DNA from: Alphaproteobacteria bacterium
Lineage (GTDB): Bacteria > Pseudomonadota > Alphaproteobacteria > UBA8366 > GCA-2717185
Direction of reading: 5' to 3'
Length of the DNA stretch: 64,000 bases
Assembly (NCBI GenBank): GCA_012103325.1
Contig: WLWY01000003.1
Location: forward strand, 620,001-684,000
Shown here: positions 45,322 to 54,602 of the stretch, one piece after another
How positions within the stretch are numbered: position 1 is the first letter of the stretch
Layout of the letters: every line of letters begins with the position of its first letter
Position numbers and translations under genes: made by a program
The notes under the pieces: generated by a model
What the model saw: the letters and a program-made list of their open reading frames with translations, nothing else
The model's database searches: none
Told to the model about the DNA's origin: nothing

Positions 45322-46116
45322 TTAGTTGCTCATAAAGTTCACAAGCGCATCCAGCGTCGCCCCAGGCGCTTCGACCATCATCATATGCCCCGCGTGCGGC
45401 AGGATCTCCCGGACTGCGTCCGGCAAGGCATCGACAAGCGGCTGCGCAGACTTCACCGGCGTCATCTTATCCTGAGCGCCTAGAAGACAAAGGGTCCGGC
45501 ATTGCACCTTCTCGGCAGCGCTCATCGCATCCTTGTAGGCATCCGATGCGGCAAGATCGTTCGCCAGCAGACCCGGGCGGGCACGCTCCAATAAGCGGCT
45601 ACCGGCCTGTATGAGCCAGATACCCGACGCGATATTACCGCCCCGATGCGCCCGCGCACCATGACCCCAGCCCGCGATGAGTTCGATTGCCTTATGATCG
45701 TTTGCACTTGCGGCATCGAGCAGTTCCAGGTGTACGGGCATCTTCGCGGCCACGCCCAACAAAGCCAGCTTATCGACTTTTTCCGGGTGCCGTGCGGCGG
45801 TTTCAAGCACAGACAAGGCGCCCATGGAGTGGCCAACCAGGCGGGCCGATTTCACGCCGGCCGCTTGGATAGCCTTCGCAACCCAATCGCCCAATGCCGG
45901 AACGTCGGTGATCGGTTCACCGCCACTCAAACCATGCGCGGGAAGGTCGACCGCCAGAACGGAAAAGCCGTGATGCGCGAAATAGCGCGTTTGCTGCTGC
46001 CAGACACTATGATCGAAGCCGGCGCCGTGCACGAAGACGACCGCCGGAAGGTTGGGATCGAAGGGCTTTCCGCCCGTCGCCGCGAAAATTTCATCGCCAC
46101 CGACTGTAAAGCGCAT
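45322..46116 (-). CDS. Alpha/beta hydrolase
   Basis: A 264-residue serine hydrolase. FVHGAGFDHSVW at about 28-39 provides the oxyanion region, GHSMG at about 95-99 the nucleophile Ser, LGAQDKMTP the acid and AGHMMMVE the His. The substrate is unknown; it could be an esterase or lactonase. Its start directly abuts the metY stop, so it is co-transcribed with metY. Confidence 0.9.
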   Translation of the reverse strand: MRFTVGGDEIFAATGGKPFDPNLPAVVFVHGAGFDHSVWQQQTRYFAHHGFSVLAVDLPAHGLSGGEPITDVPALGDWVAKAIQAAGVKSARLVGHSMGALSVLETAARHPEKVDKLALLGVAAKMPVHLELLDAASANDHKAIELIAGWGHGARAHRGGNIASGIWLIQAGSRLLERARPGLLANDLAASDAYKDAMSAAEKVQCRTLCLLGAQDKMTPVKSAQPLVDALPDAVREILPHAGHMMMVEAPGATLDALVNFMSN

Positions 46117-47412
46117 TTAGACCCTCCCCGCCGCACGTAGCGCACGCTTAAGGTCGTCAATCAGATCCTCCGGATCCTCGAGGCCGACCGACATTCGGAT
46201 CATGTCCTCGCCAATTCCCGCGGCTTCGAGCTGTTCGGCGCTCATTTGCTGATGGGTGGTGCTGGCCGGATGGAGGATCAGCGACTTGGCATCGCCGACA
46301 TTGGCCAAATGCGAGAATATCTCGAGCGATTCAATAAATTTGGACCCCGCCGAGCGGCCACCCTTAACCCCGAAGCTGACCATCGACCCTGCCCCTTTCG
46401 GCAGATATTTTTCGGCGAGATGCCGGTCCGGGTGCTGTTCCAGTGTCGGGTAGTTGATCCACGGCACCATTTCATGCGCATCGAGAAAAGCGACGATCTT
46501 TTCCGCATTCGCGACATGGCGTTCGATACGGATGGGCAACGTTTCCACGCCTTGGATAATGTAAAACGCGTTCGCCGGGCTCATACAGGCGCCGAAGTCG
46601 CGCACCCCTTCCGCCCGGGCTCGCATGATAAAAGCGGCCGGGCCGAATTCCTCGGTAAAGACGATACCGTGATACCCCTCATAGGGCGCGCTCATCTGTG
46701 GGTACTTGTCCGACCCTGCCCAATCGAAGCAGCCGGCGTCGATCAATGCGCCGCCGATCGCAACGCCATGACCGCCGAGCCATTTGGTGGCGGAATGCAT
46801 GATGATATCGGCGCCGTGCTCTATCGGGCGGCATAGCGCCGGCGGCGTAAAGGTCGAGTCGATCATCAACGGGACACCGGCCTCATGCGCTACAGTAGCA
46901 ATGGCTTCCACATCCATCACTTCGAGACCCGGATTGCCGATCACCTCACCGAAGACGAGCCGGGTTTCCGGCCGTATCGCCGCCTTGAACGCGTTGGGGT
47001 CCCGCGGGTCGACAAGGGTTGTCGTGATACCGAACCGCGGCAGCGTATGGGCAAACATGTTGATCGAACCGCCATAGAGCGATGCCGAAGCCACGATATG
47101 GCCACCACTATCCATTAGCGTTGCAATTGCGAGATGCAGTGCCGCCTGCCCGCTTGCGGTGCAGACAGCCCCTACCCCGCCGTCGAGGGCTGCCAGCCGT
47201 TCTTCCAAAACCGCAACGGTTGGGTTCGAAATTCGAGAATAGATATGTCCCGAACGCTCCAGATTGAATAGAGCTGCCGCCTGATCCGTATCGTCGAACA
47301 CGAAAGAAGTCGTCTGATAGATCGGCACGGCACGTGCACCGGTAGCTGGGTCCGGCTGCTGCCCAGCATGGAGAGCCAGGGTCGAAAATTTCAGATAATC
47401 GGGATTAACCAT
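46117..47412 (-). CDS. metY: O-acetylhomoserine/O-succinylhomoserine sulfhydrylase (MetY-type PLP enzyme)
   Basis: A 431-residue Cys/Met-metabolism PLP enzyme. It has YQTTSFVFDD and SRISNPTV near the start, the PLP Lys in HSATKWLGGHG near residue 207, and C-terminal HPASTTHQQM and RMSVGLED. It makes homocysteine from O-acetylhomoserine and sulfide. The length and inserts match the MetY branch rather than MetB/MetZ. It is first in an operon with the hydrolase and thioesterase. Upstream there is a strong terminator 58 bp away, so its expression may be subject to attenuation. Confidence 0.92.
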   Translation of the reverse strand: MVNPDYLKFSTLALHAGQQPDPATGARAVPIYQTTSFVFDDTDQAAALFNLERSGHIYSRISNPTVAVLEERLAALDGGVGAVCTASGQAALHLAIATLMDSGGHIVASASLYGGSINMFAHTLPRFGITTTLVDPRDPNAFKAAIRPETRLVFGEVIGNPGLEVMDVEAIATVAHEAGVPLMIDSTFTPPALCRPIEHGADIIMHSATKWLGGHGVAIGGALIDAGCFDWAGSDKYPQMSAPYEGYHGIVFTEEFGPAAFIMRARAEGVRDFGACMSPANAFYIIQGVETLPIRIERHVANAEKIVAFLDAHEMVPWINYPTLEQHPDRHLAEKYLPKGAGSMVSFGVKGGRSAGSKFIESLEIFSHLANVGDAKSLILHPASTTHQQMSAEQLEAAGIGEDMIRMSVGLEDPEDLIDDLKRALRAAGRV

Positions 47413-47469
47413 TTCGGCATGCCCCTTTGAATTTCAGTCCGAGGGCGCTAAAACCGGCAGAAATCAGCC

Positions 47470-47536
47470 AAAAAAAAGGGCCGCCATTAATTGGCGGTCC
47501 CATATTCTTTTGATTTGCCTGTCCAACTTGAATTCG
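47470..47536 (-). ncRNA. Predicted small RNA 2 (or attenuated leader of metY)
   Basis: From the promoter at 47543-47571 a leftward transcript would begin near 47536 and end at a terminator: GGG-A-CCGCCA pairs with TGGCGGCCC (47478-47501), followed by eight T (47470-47477). The 67-nt RNA carries TCAAGTTGGACAGG (complement of 47518-47531), perfectly complementary over 14 nt to predicted RNA 1. The ends are inferred from the promoter and terminator only. Read-through would reach metY. Confidence 0.55.
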
Positions 47537-47542
47537 GGGCGG

Positions 47543-47571
47543 AGTGTAGCTTTGACCGAAATCTAGGTCAA
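47543..47571 (-). promoter_or_regulatory. Predicted sigma70 promoter of RNA 2
   Basis: Leftward TTGACC (47566-47571) and TACACT (47543-47548) with exactly 17 bases between. TTTGACC also forms a palindrome with GGTCAAA across the spacer (47551-47573), which could bind a regulator. Confidence 0.6.
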
Positions 47572-47595
47572 AGGGATTCCCACATCGCTGCGCAC

Positions 47596-47701
47596 AAAAA
47601 AAATGAGCTGCCAGAGGCAGCTCAAGTTGGACAGGGAGGCGTCAACATGAGGGGCCAAATGGCCCTGTGCATAATGCACAACAGGGGTCTCTCGTTGACG
47701 G
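47596..47701 (-). ncRNA. Predicted small RNA 1 with three-way junction and terminator
   Basis: Leftward, after TATAAC (47707-47712), the sequence folds. GTCAAC (47694-47699) pairs with GTTGAC (47641-47646), closing two hairpins, one CCCTGT...GCACAGGG and one GGGCCATTTGGCCC. A single-stranded GCCTCCCTGTCCAAC with a CCUCC motif follows, then the terminator GAGCTGCC-TCT-GGCAGCTC (47605-47623) and eight T (47596-47603). No ORF is present. Length about 105 nt. It lies between the hbd and metY genes on the same strand. The terminator is certain in form; the RNA itself is inference. Confidence 0.55.
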
Positions 47702-47773
47702 TTTCAGTTATAGCGAGAAAGTTAATAATAAAAGGTTAACAAAAACGAGTACTTTAAAAATTTCGAATATTTT

Positions 47774-48556
47774 TTACTGGGCGGTCCAACCGCCATCGAT
47801 CGGCACGGGAATCCCGGTTATCTGCGCCGCGGCGTCGGAACACAGGAAGACGCAAAGCGCACCGATTTGTTCCACCGTCACGAAATCGAGCGACGGCTGC
47901 TTTTTGGAGAGCAGATCGTGCGCCGCTTTGGTAGGCGATTTACCTATCGCCGTGGCGCGGTCTTCAATTTGAGCCTGGACCAGATCAGTATGAACAAATC
48001 CAGGATTGATGGCGTTGCAGGTCACGCCGGACTGGGCGGTCTCCAGTGCGACGACCTTCGTGAGCCCCATAATTCCATGCTTTGCCGAGACATAGGCGGC
48101 TTTGTTGATGCTGGCGACGAGCCCGTGCACCGAGGATGTGTTGATTATCCGCCCCCAGCTCTTCTCCAACATATGGGGCAAAGCATTCTGGATCGTATGA
48201 AACGCACCGGTCAGCATGATCGCGATGATCTTGTCCCATATATCTGCGGGGAACTCGGTCACTGGCGCGGTATGTTGGATACCGGCATTGTTGACCAGAA
48301 TGTCGATCCCGCCGAGCGACGATACCGTGTCGTGAATCAGGGACGAAATCTGGTCGGCGTCGGATAGGTCCGCGCCATTGTATCCAACCTCGACGCCGGC
48401 CTTCTTTGCTAAGCCTGCCCGAATTTCTTCGATGGCCGTTTTGTCGCCGAACCCATTCAACATTATGTTGCAGCCCTCACCCGCGAGCGCCCGTGCGATG
48501 CCAAGCCCAATACCGGTGGTCGAGCCTGTTACCAGGGCCGTCTTTCCCTTAAGCAT
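47774..48556 (-). CDS. 3-hydroxybutyrate dehydrogenase
   Basis: A 260-residue short-chain dehydrogenase. NAD motif TGSTTGIGLGIA at about 10-21, NNAGIQH, active-site Ser in INTSSVHG and Y/K in YVSAKHG, and the C-terminal IPVPIDGGWTAQ typical of D-3-hydroxybutyrate dehydrogenases. It interconverts 3-hydroxybutyrate and acetoacetate, for example in poly-hydroxybutyrate turnover. The ATG at 48556 fits the family; upstream residues from 48628 overlap the DUF1192 gene. Confidence 0.92.
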   Translation of the reverse strand: MLKGKTALVTGSTTGIGLGIARALAGEGCNIMLNGFGDKTAIEEIRAGLAKKAGVEVGYNGADLSDADQISSLIHDTVSSLGGIDILVNNAGIQHTAPVTEFPADIWDKIIAIMLTGAFHTIQNALPHMLEKSWGRIINTSSVHGLVASINKAAYVSAKHGIMGLTKVVALETAQSGVTCNAINPGFVHTDLVQAQIEDRATAIGKSPTKAAHDLLSKKQPSLDFVTVEQIGALCVFLCSDAAAQITGIPVPIDGGWTAQ

Positions 48557-48566
48557 TCGAATTCCA

Positions 48567-48761
48567 CTAACTTTTGAAAAATGATTCCGCTTCGCCGCGC
48601 CAGGATTCCTTAGCTGCAATAGCGCCACGGACCCGTTCGATTTCCGCTTCCAATTCGACGATATATTCCTGCAGCGCCTCGATAGAAAGCGAATCCAGGT
48701 CGAGGGGTTTGGGCCTTAACGTCTTGGGTACGAGATCTTCTTCCTCCATCTCGGTCTCCAT
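48567..48761 (-). CDS. DUF1192 family protein
   Basis: A 64-residue acidic protein with a short coiled coil (IEALQEYIVELEAEIERVRGAIAAKESWRGEAESFFK), the core of the DUF1192 family of alphaproteobacteria. Function unknown. An ATG at 48749 is an equally possible start. It lies directly upstream of the hydroxybutyrate dehydrogenase on the same strand. Confidence 0.85.
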   Translation of the reverse strand: METEMEEEDLVPKTLRPKPLDLDSLSIEALQEYIVELEAEIERVRGAIAAKESWRGEAESFFKS

Positions 48762-48862
48762 CGCCTGTTCGACACGGCTTGCAAGTGTGATGGCATCGCA
48801 TTAGACAGGCAAGCTCGTTTCTCGGCATATCCCCTATTCCACCACCTCGCAGGGAGCGCGCA

Positions 48863-49861
48863 ATGCCTTTGCCAGATTCAATGACGGTCGTAGAGATTTC
48901 CGAGCCCGGCGGCCCGGAAGTCCTTGTGCCATCAACCCGTCCCGTGCCCTCGCCCGCGGCAGATGACGTACTCATCAAAGTGGCGGCCGCCGGCGTTAAC
49001 CGGCCCGATGCCCTACAACGGGCGGGCAATTATCCACCACCGCCGGGCGCCACGGACCTTTTGGGACTGGAGGTTGCCGGAACTGTCGTGGCCTGTGGGG
49101 AGGCGGTGAGTGGTCTTGCCGTTGGCGACAGTGTTTGCGCACTGACGCCGGGCGGCGGTTATGCCGAGTACTGCCTGACTCCTGCGGCGCATTGCCTGCC
49201 TGTCCCCAACGGATATGACATGGTTCAAGCGGGAGCTGTCCCGGAGACATTTATGACGGTGTGGCACAACGTGTTTCAGCGTGGTCGTCTGACGGAAGGC
49301 GAGACCTTCCTGGTACACGGCGGCTCCAGCGGAATCGGAACGACAGCCATCCAGCTTGCCCGGGAATTTGGCGCTCGCGTTTTGACGACAGCGGGTAACG
49401 AAGAAAAATGCCGCTTTTGCGAGTCAATCGGCGCCGAGCGGGCGATCAGCTACAAGACTGAGGATTGGCCTGCCGTCGTACGTGAAATCGTTGGCCGCGA
49501 TGGCGTCGACGTGATCCTCGACATGGTGGGCGGCGACTATATCCAGTCCAACATAAACGCGCTTGGTCTCGAGGGGCGGCTGGTCATGATCGCCTTTTTG
49601 GGTGGCTCGAAAGCGAATATCGATTTTGTCCGCCTGATGATGCGCCGGCAAACCATCACGGGGTCCACCCTGCGGGCGCAATCGGATACCGCCAAGGCAG
49701 GGATTGCGCAGGAATTGCGTGAAAAGGTCTGGCCACTGTTGAATGAAGGCAAGGTCAAGCCGATCATTCACGAAACCTTCGCGCTTCGCGATGCTGCGAA
49801 AGCGCACGCACTTATGGAATCGAGCGCTCACATTGGCAAAATCGTCCTCACGGTCGCGTGA
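48863..49861 (+). CDS. NAD(P)H quinone oxidoreductase, PIG3 family (MDR superfamily)
   Basis: A 332-residue zinc-free medium-chain dehydrogenase/reductase. AGVNRPDALQRAGNYPPPPG near 43-62 and GGSSGIGTTAIQLAREFGA (NADPH-binding) near 153-171 match the PIG3/TP53I3 branch. It reduces quinones or enones using NADPH. It is divergent from the DUF1192-hbd pair and followed by trcR. Confidence 0.92.
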   Translation: MPLPDSMTVVEISEPGGPEVLVPSTRPVPSPAADDVLIKVAAAGVNRPDALQRAGNYPPPPGATDLLGLEVAGTVVACGEAVSGLAVGDSVCALTPGGGYAEYCLTPAAHCLPVPNGYDMVQAGAVPETFMTVWHNVFQRGRLTEGETFLVHGGSSGIGTTAIQLAREFGARVLTTAGNEEKCRFCESIGAERAISYKTEDWPAVVREIVGRDGVDVILDMVGGDYIQSNINALGLEGRLVMIAFLGGSKANIDFVRLMMRRQTITGSTLRAQSDTAKAGIAQELREKVWPLLNEGKVKPIIHETFALRDAAKAHALMESSAHIGKIVLTVA

Positions 49862-49994
49862 TAGCGGTATGCAAGGAGCCAATTGCCGATTCAACGGCAC
49901 GGGTATATATACACGCTAAGAAGAGCCTCTCATCGAAAGCCTGCCGACACGACAGAGTTCCCGTCGAATCGGCTAGATTGTCTAAGGACAGGTC

Positions 49995-50747
49995 ATGTCA
50001 TTACTTTTAATGCCGAAAGCAACCGCTGTTTGGCTGGTCGAAAATACAACGCTGACGTTCATTCAGATTGGCGATTTCTGCAAGCTGCACGAGCTTGAAG
50101 TCCAGGCAATTGCGGACGGCGAAGTCGCCGTAGGCATTGTCGGGCTCGACCCGGTCACGAACGGTCAATTGACCAAGGAAGAGATCGAGCGTTGCGAAGC
50201 CGACCCGATGGAGAGGCTGAAAATCGCGAAGTCCGATATTCCACAGCCCGTCGCCCGGCAAAAAGGACCGCGCTATACCCCGGTGTCCAAGCGCGCGGAC
50301 AAGCCTGACGCGATCGCATGGATGTTGAAAAACCAGCCGGATCTTACCGACGCGCAGATCAGCCGCCTTATCGGCACAACGAAGCCGACCATCAATGCCG
50401 TTCGCGACCGGACGCACTGGAATTCTTCGAATTTGCAGCCACGCAGCCCTGTCGAAGTGGGACTTTGCACCCATCAGGAATTGCATGACGCCGTCGTTCT
50501 TGCAGTCAAAAAGGCAGCTAAAAAGAGGCCAAAAGATGAGGATGCGGCGGAAACAGAGTCCGCGCCTGAACCCGCAATGCTTGACCCGATTCCGGAGCCA
50601 GCGGCAGCCGAACCCGATGCCTCGGCCGATCCTGTAGAAAACGCCGAGTCGTTCTTCAAGCCGACGGAAGCGCCGGCGGAAGAAGAAGAGGCGCCGGAGC
50701 CGACAATCGCCGACATTTGGCCAAGCGATAAGACAGAGAGCGTCTAG
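49995..50747 (+). CDS. trcR: Cell cycle transcriptional regulator TrcR (DUF1013)
   Basis: A 250-residue protein. MPKATAVWLVENTTLTFIQI at about 6-25 and the EVQAIADGEVAVGIVGLDP stretch are diagnostic of DUF1013. A C-terminal HTH-like segment (TDAQISRLIGTTKPTINAVRDRT) precedes a long acidic Ala/Pro/Glu-rich tail (about 175-245). TrcR is described as an RNA polymerase-associated cell-cycle regulator in alphaproteobacteria. A palindromic repeat lies just past its stop. Confidence 0.93.
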   Translation: MSLLLMPKATAVWLVENTTLTFIQIGDFCKLHELEVQAIADGEVAVGIVGLDPVTNGQLTKEEIERCEADPMERLKIAKSDIPQPVARQKGPRYTPVSKRADKPDAIAWMLKNQPDLTDAQISRLIGTTKPTINAVRDRTHWNSSNLQPRSPVEVGLCTHQELHDAVVLAVKKAAKKRPKDEDAAETESAPEPAMLDPIPEPAAAEPDASADPVENAESFFKPTEAPAEEEEAPEPTIADIWPSDKTESV

Positions 50748-50755
50748 TTCCCCGA

Positions 50756-50785
50756 AAGCGAAATTCAGAGGGTTGAATTTCGCTT
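50756..50785. repeat. Intergenic palindrome, copy 2 of 2
   Basis: A 12-bp perfect stem AAGCGAAATTCA/TGAATTTCGCTT around GAGGGT, just after trcR. It shares the stem with the palindrome at 30301-30330. It could serve as a bidirectional terminator, though it has no T-run. Confidence 0.6.
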
Positions 50786-50934
50786 AAGTAGCACATCTGC
50801 CTTACCGGCTTAATCTTTTGCGACGCGCCACTTCTGTGGCACGAATTCGCCACTTTTCTTCCGCATTCCGGCGCTACTAGACTCCATCGGCACTAATGCC
50901 GGCGGCGGTCACGTTTGCGGAAGATACAGTATCC

Positions 50935-52470
50935 ATGACATTCAAAGACCTGCGTCTGACTCGCAGGGCGGTATTAGCAGGCCTTGCGGGCAGCTTGACG
51001 ATGCTCGGAGCAAGGCGCGGCTTTGCCCTGGAGCGTGCGGCATCGGGACATCCGTTCTCCCGGCAGACCGTAATTGACGAGGCCAAACGGACGGCAGCGG
51101 CGCCCTTTCGCTTGCCGCCTAAAGTTCCGCATGGCCTTAGAAAACTGAACTACGATAGCTATCGCCAGATACGGTTTCGCAAGGACAAGGCAGTTTGGGG
51201 CGAGACCCCGGCGCTATTTTCCACCGAACTGTTCGCGCCCGGATTCCTGTATGAAACAGGCATCGACATGTTCGTAGTTGAAAATGGCCAATCCCATGCA
51301 ATAGCGATACAGGCCGACAGTTTCGAAACCCCGACGCCAGAAATCGCGGCTCTGTTAGCCGAGGTCGGCCAATTCGCCGGGTTTCGCCTGCACTACCCGA
51401 TCAACCGTGAAGACTACCGCGACGAGTTTGTCGTTTTTCAGGGGGCCAGCTATTTTCGGGCGGTCTCGAAGGGGCAAAATTACGGACTGTCGGCGCGCGG
51501 TCTGGCAATCGACGTTGCGGAGTCGACCGGCGAGGAGTTTCCCGTATTCCGGCGCTTCTGGATCGAACGCCCTTCCTCCCGGGCGAAAAGTATCGTGGTC
51601 CATGCGGTGCTCGACAGCCCGCGTGTGGCCGGCGCCTACCGCTTCGGTATCTACCCGGGCACCCCAACAACGGTGGACGTACAGGCGACGCTGTTCGCCC
51701 GCGCGCCGTTGGCCCATGTGGGGCTCGGCACGCTTACCTCGATGTTCATGCATAGCAGCATAGACGGACCGGAACAGCCCGATTACCGCTCCGCGGTGCA
51801 TGACTCACTTGGCCTCTCCATACATACGGGCCACGGCGAGCGGGTATGGCGCCCTCTCAGCAACCCGGTGGCCCTTCAGATCAGCGCCTTTGTCGACAGG
51901 AGTCCCAAAGGGTTCGGTCTGATACAACGCTCCCGCCGGTTCGAAGATTTTCAAGACCTGGAAGCGGTATACGAAAAACGGCCATCGGCCTGGGTTGCGC
52001 CGCGCGGCGACTGGGGCGATGGACATATTCAACTGGTCGAAATCCCCTCCGCCTCGGAAACAAATGACAACATTGTCACCTATTGGAGACCGAAACAGCC
52101 GATTGAGCCGGGGCAGCCCTATTACTTCTCATACCGGCTGACCTGGCCGGATAAAACGCCGCAGGTCAATGGTATCGCCCCCGTTGTCCGAAGCGCCTAT
52201 GGCCGAAGATTCGATGGCGCTCATCATCAGTTGTCGATCGATTATGCGAACCCGGGAATTTCAGATGCCGAGGCATTAACCCTAGATGCTTCGCTGTCTG
52301 CAGGCCGTATCATTGAAAAATTGATACAGCCAAACCCGGCGACCCGTGGTCATCGCGTATTCCTGACATTCGATCCTGGTGATGCGAGCCTTATCGAATT
52401 CCGCCTGCAACCCCAAAGAGAAGGAACGCCAGCCGGTGAGACATGGCTTTACCGTTGGATCCGTCGCTGA
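50935..52470 (+). CDS. Glucan biosynthesis protein, OpgG/OpgD family
   Basis: A 511-residue periplasmic protein for osmoregulated periplasmic glucans. The N-terminus has a Tat-type signal (LTRRAVLAGLAGS), as in OpgD. The MdoG domain covers the rest, with family segments YDSYRQIRFRKDKAVW and RGDWGDGHIQLVEIPS. The ATG at 50935 is preferred; a GTG/ATG further upstream adds residues before the Tat signal. It overlaps the start of the frameshifted opgH. Confidence 0.92.
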   Translation: MTFKDLRLTRRAVLAGLAGSLTMLGARRGFALERAASGHPFSRQTVIDEAKRTAAAPFRLPPKVPHGLRKLNYDSYRQIRFRKDKAVWGETPALFSTELFAPGFLYETGIDMFVVENGQSHAIAIQADSFETPTPEIAALLAEVGQFAGFRLHYPINREDYRDEFVVFQGASYFRAVSKGQNYGLSARGLAIDVAESTGEEFPVFRRFWIERPSSRAKSIVVHAVLDSPRVAGAYRFGIYPGTPTTVDVQATLFARAPLAHVGLGTLTSMFMHSSIDGPEQPDYRSAVHDSLGLSIHTGHGERVWRPLSNPVALQISAFVDRSPKGFGLIQRSRRFEDFQDLEAVYEKRPSAWVAPRGDWGDGHIQLVEIPSASETNDNIVTYWRPKQPIEPGQPYYFSYRLTWPDKTPQVNGIAPVVRSAYGRRFDGAHHQLSIDYANPGISDAEALTLDASLSAGRIIEKLIQPNPATRGHRVFLTFDPGDASLIEFRLQPQREGTPAGETWLYRWIRR

Positions 52471-54591
52471 AATATCGCCCTCGCAGAGGAAAGCAACAGC
52501 ACTCCCACTGGAGCAGCCGCTCGCAATGCCTCGGCAGTCCGTGCACGGTATCCAACAGCAACTGCGGCCTGGCGGCACGGCGCCCTCCCGTCTTTTAACG
52601 GGACTTGCCCGCTTACACCTCGCCCTTGGCACGGGTGTCCTATCCGCTTATGGCGCAATTGAAATGTACGGCGTTATGTCGTCGATCGGCCTGACGCCGC
52701 TGCAATGGATCTTTCTCGCGCTTTTCACCATCAACTTTACCTGGATCGGCTTCGCGGCCTGCCAGGCTCTGTTGGGATTCATTCGGCGGATCTCCATCGA
52801 CCTTCTTCCGCGCCGTATTAGCTCGAGCGGCGCATCGACGTTCCGAACGGCCATCCTGGCGCCGGTTTACAACGAAGATCCTGCATTGGTCGCCACGGCT
52901 TTGTCCGCGATGGCGAATGGGTTGGCGGCGCTCGCTCCGGAGCGTTTCGCCATTTTCATACTGAGCGACAGCAATCACCCGGATGACTGGATCCGCGAAG
53001 AGGCGGTATTCAGGAAGCTCATCTCCGAAACCGACGGTTCCTGTAAAATTTATTATCGCCATCGTCGAGATAACGAGGAGCGCAAGGCCGGCAATGTTTG
53101 CGATTGGGTGACGCGGTGGGGCGGCGGCTATGACGCCATGCTGGTGCTGGATGCCGATAGTCTCATGGCTCGGAAACGATCGTGGAACTGTCGGCACGTC
53201 TCGAAGCGGATCCAGGATTGGGGCTGCTGCAGACGTTACCCGCGATCGTTCGGGCGCGAAGCTTTTATGCGCGCATGCAGCAGTTCGCCAACCTATGTTA
53301 CGGCCCCATATTTGGCAACGGGCTCGCGGCATGGCATGGCCGCAGCGGTAACTTCTGGGGCCATAACGCGATCCTTAGGACCGCAGCGTTTGCCGATTCC
53401 GCCCGGTTACCGCTGCTGGACGGCAAGCCGCCCTTTGGTGGCGCCGTGTTAAGCCACGACTTCATTGAAGCGGCCCTGCTGCGGCGGGCCGGCTGGGGTG
53501 TCCGTCTCGATACAGACCTGGAAGGCAGTTACGAGGAAGCACCGCCATCCCTTTCCGACGTGATGGTGCGTGACAGACGCTGGTGCCAAGGGAACCTTCA
53601 ACACATAAAATTCCTGTTTGCTCCCGGCCTTGCATTTACGACCCGCATGCATCTCCTCGCTGGGATCATGGCCTATTTGAGCGCCCCGCTGTGGCTCGGA
53701 TTGGTATTCGTCGGACTGATCATTGCTGTTCAGGCAGCCATCACGGAACCAGTCTATTTCCCCGGCCCGTCACTGTTTCCGGCATGGCCGATTTTCGATA
53801 CCGCGCGGGCGATCGCGCTTTTCCTTGTATCCACCGCAATTGTGCTGACACCGAAAGCGCTTGGCTGGCTTTCGGTCATGCTCAATCCGCGTCGGCTACT
53901 TCGCTTCGGCGGTCCCTTCGCTTTAACGACGGGTGTAATAGTGGAAGTGCTAATGTCCGCCCTTTACGCACCGGTCATGATGGTCGCGCAAAGCCAGATC
54001 GTGTGCGATATACTCAGCGGCCGCGACAGCGGATGGGCAACGCAACGCCGCGGCAGGGGCTTCGTTGGTCTAGGCGAGGCTTTGCGTAGGCATCGATGGC
54101 ACATATCTCTCGGGGTCGCCTTGGCCATCGTTGCGTATTTTCTCAACCCCGACCTTCTATTGTGGATGTTGCCAGTCACAGCAGGATTGATACTTGCCGC
54201 TTTTCTGTCTTGGATCAGTGGCAGTGAGCGCTTGGGACGGACACTGAGAACATTCGCAATCCTGCGGACGCCGGAGGAAAAGCGGCCCGGATACGGCAAA
54301 ATTCTCACCACTTACGAAGATAAACTTGCTTGGTATGCTACGCCGTCAGACTCCACTCTAAGCATGTTGCGCAGTGACCGAATATTTCGGGAATGGCATC
54401 TGGCGCAATTGCCCGTCAACATGACCTCCCATTTCGATGCGCCGTTGATACTGGCTCGCGCGAAGGCGGCACGGGCGTCAAGCATCGACGCGCTGGAGTC
54501 CTGGCTCACGAGAGAAGAACTGTTCGCCTTCCTACACGACCCGAATCTTGTCGAGGCGCTCGCTCCCGAAGTCCTGCCGCGAGCAAGCTGA
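52436..54591 (+). pseudogene. Glucans biosynthesis glucosyltransferase OpgH (MdoH), frameshifted
   Basis: Two overlapping frames encode one OpgH. The first (start probably GTG at 52436, 34 bases inside opgG) runs through PLEQPLAMP, two helices and the GT2 core up to LVLDADSLM. The second continues as ETIVELSARLEADPGLGLLQTLP, then SHDFIEAALLRRAGW, the RRW motif in VRDRRWCQGN, and further helices. The switch lies at about 53166-53173 and needs one missing base restored. As written the gene is broken after the DxD motif, so no active enzyme is expected. It could be a sequencing error. Confidence 0.88.
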
Positions 54592-54602
54592 GAGCAGGCG
54601 AA

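Noticed and set aside
47413-47773. SAM-I or SAM-II riboswitch before metY
   Set aside because: Neither the SAM-I core nor the short SAM-II pseudoknot sequence could be found in the leader; only hairpins and terminators are evident.
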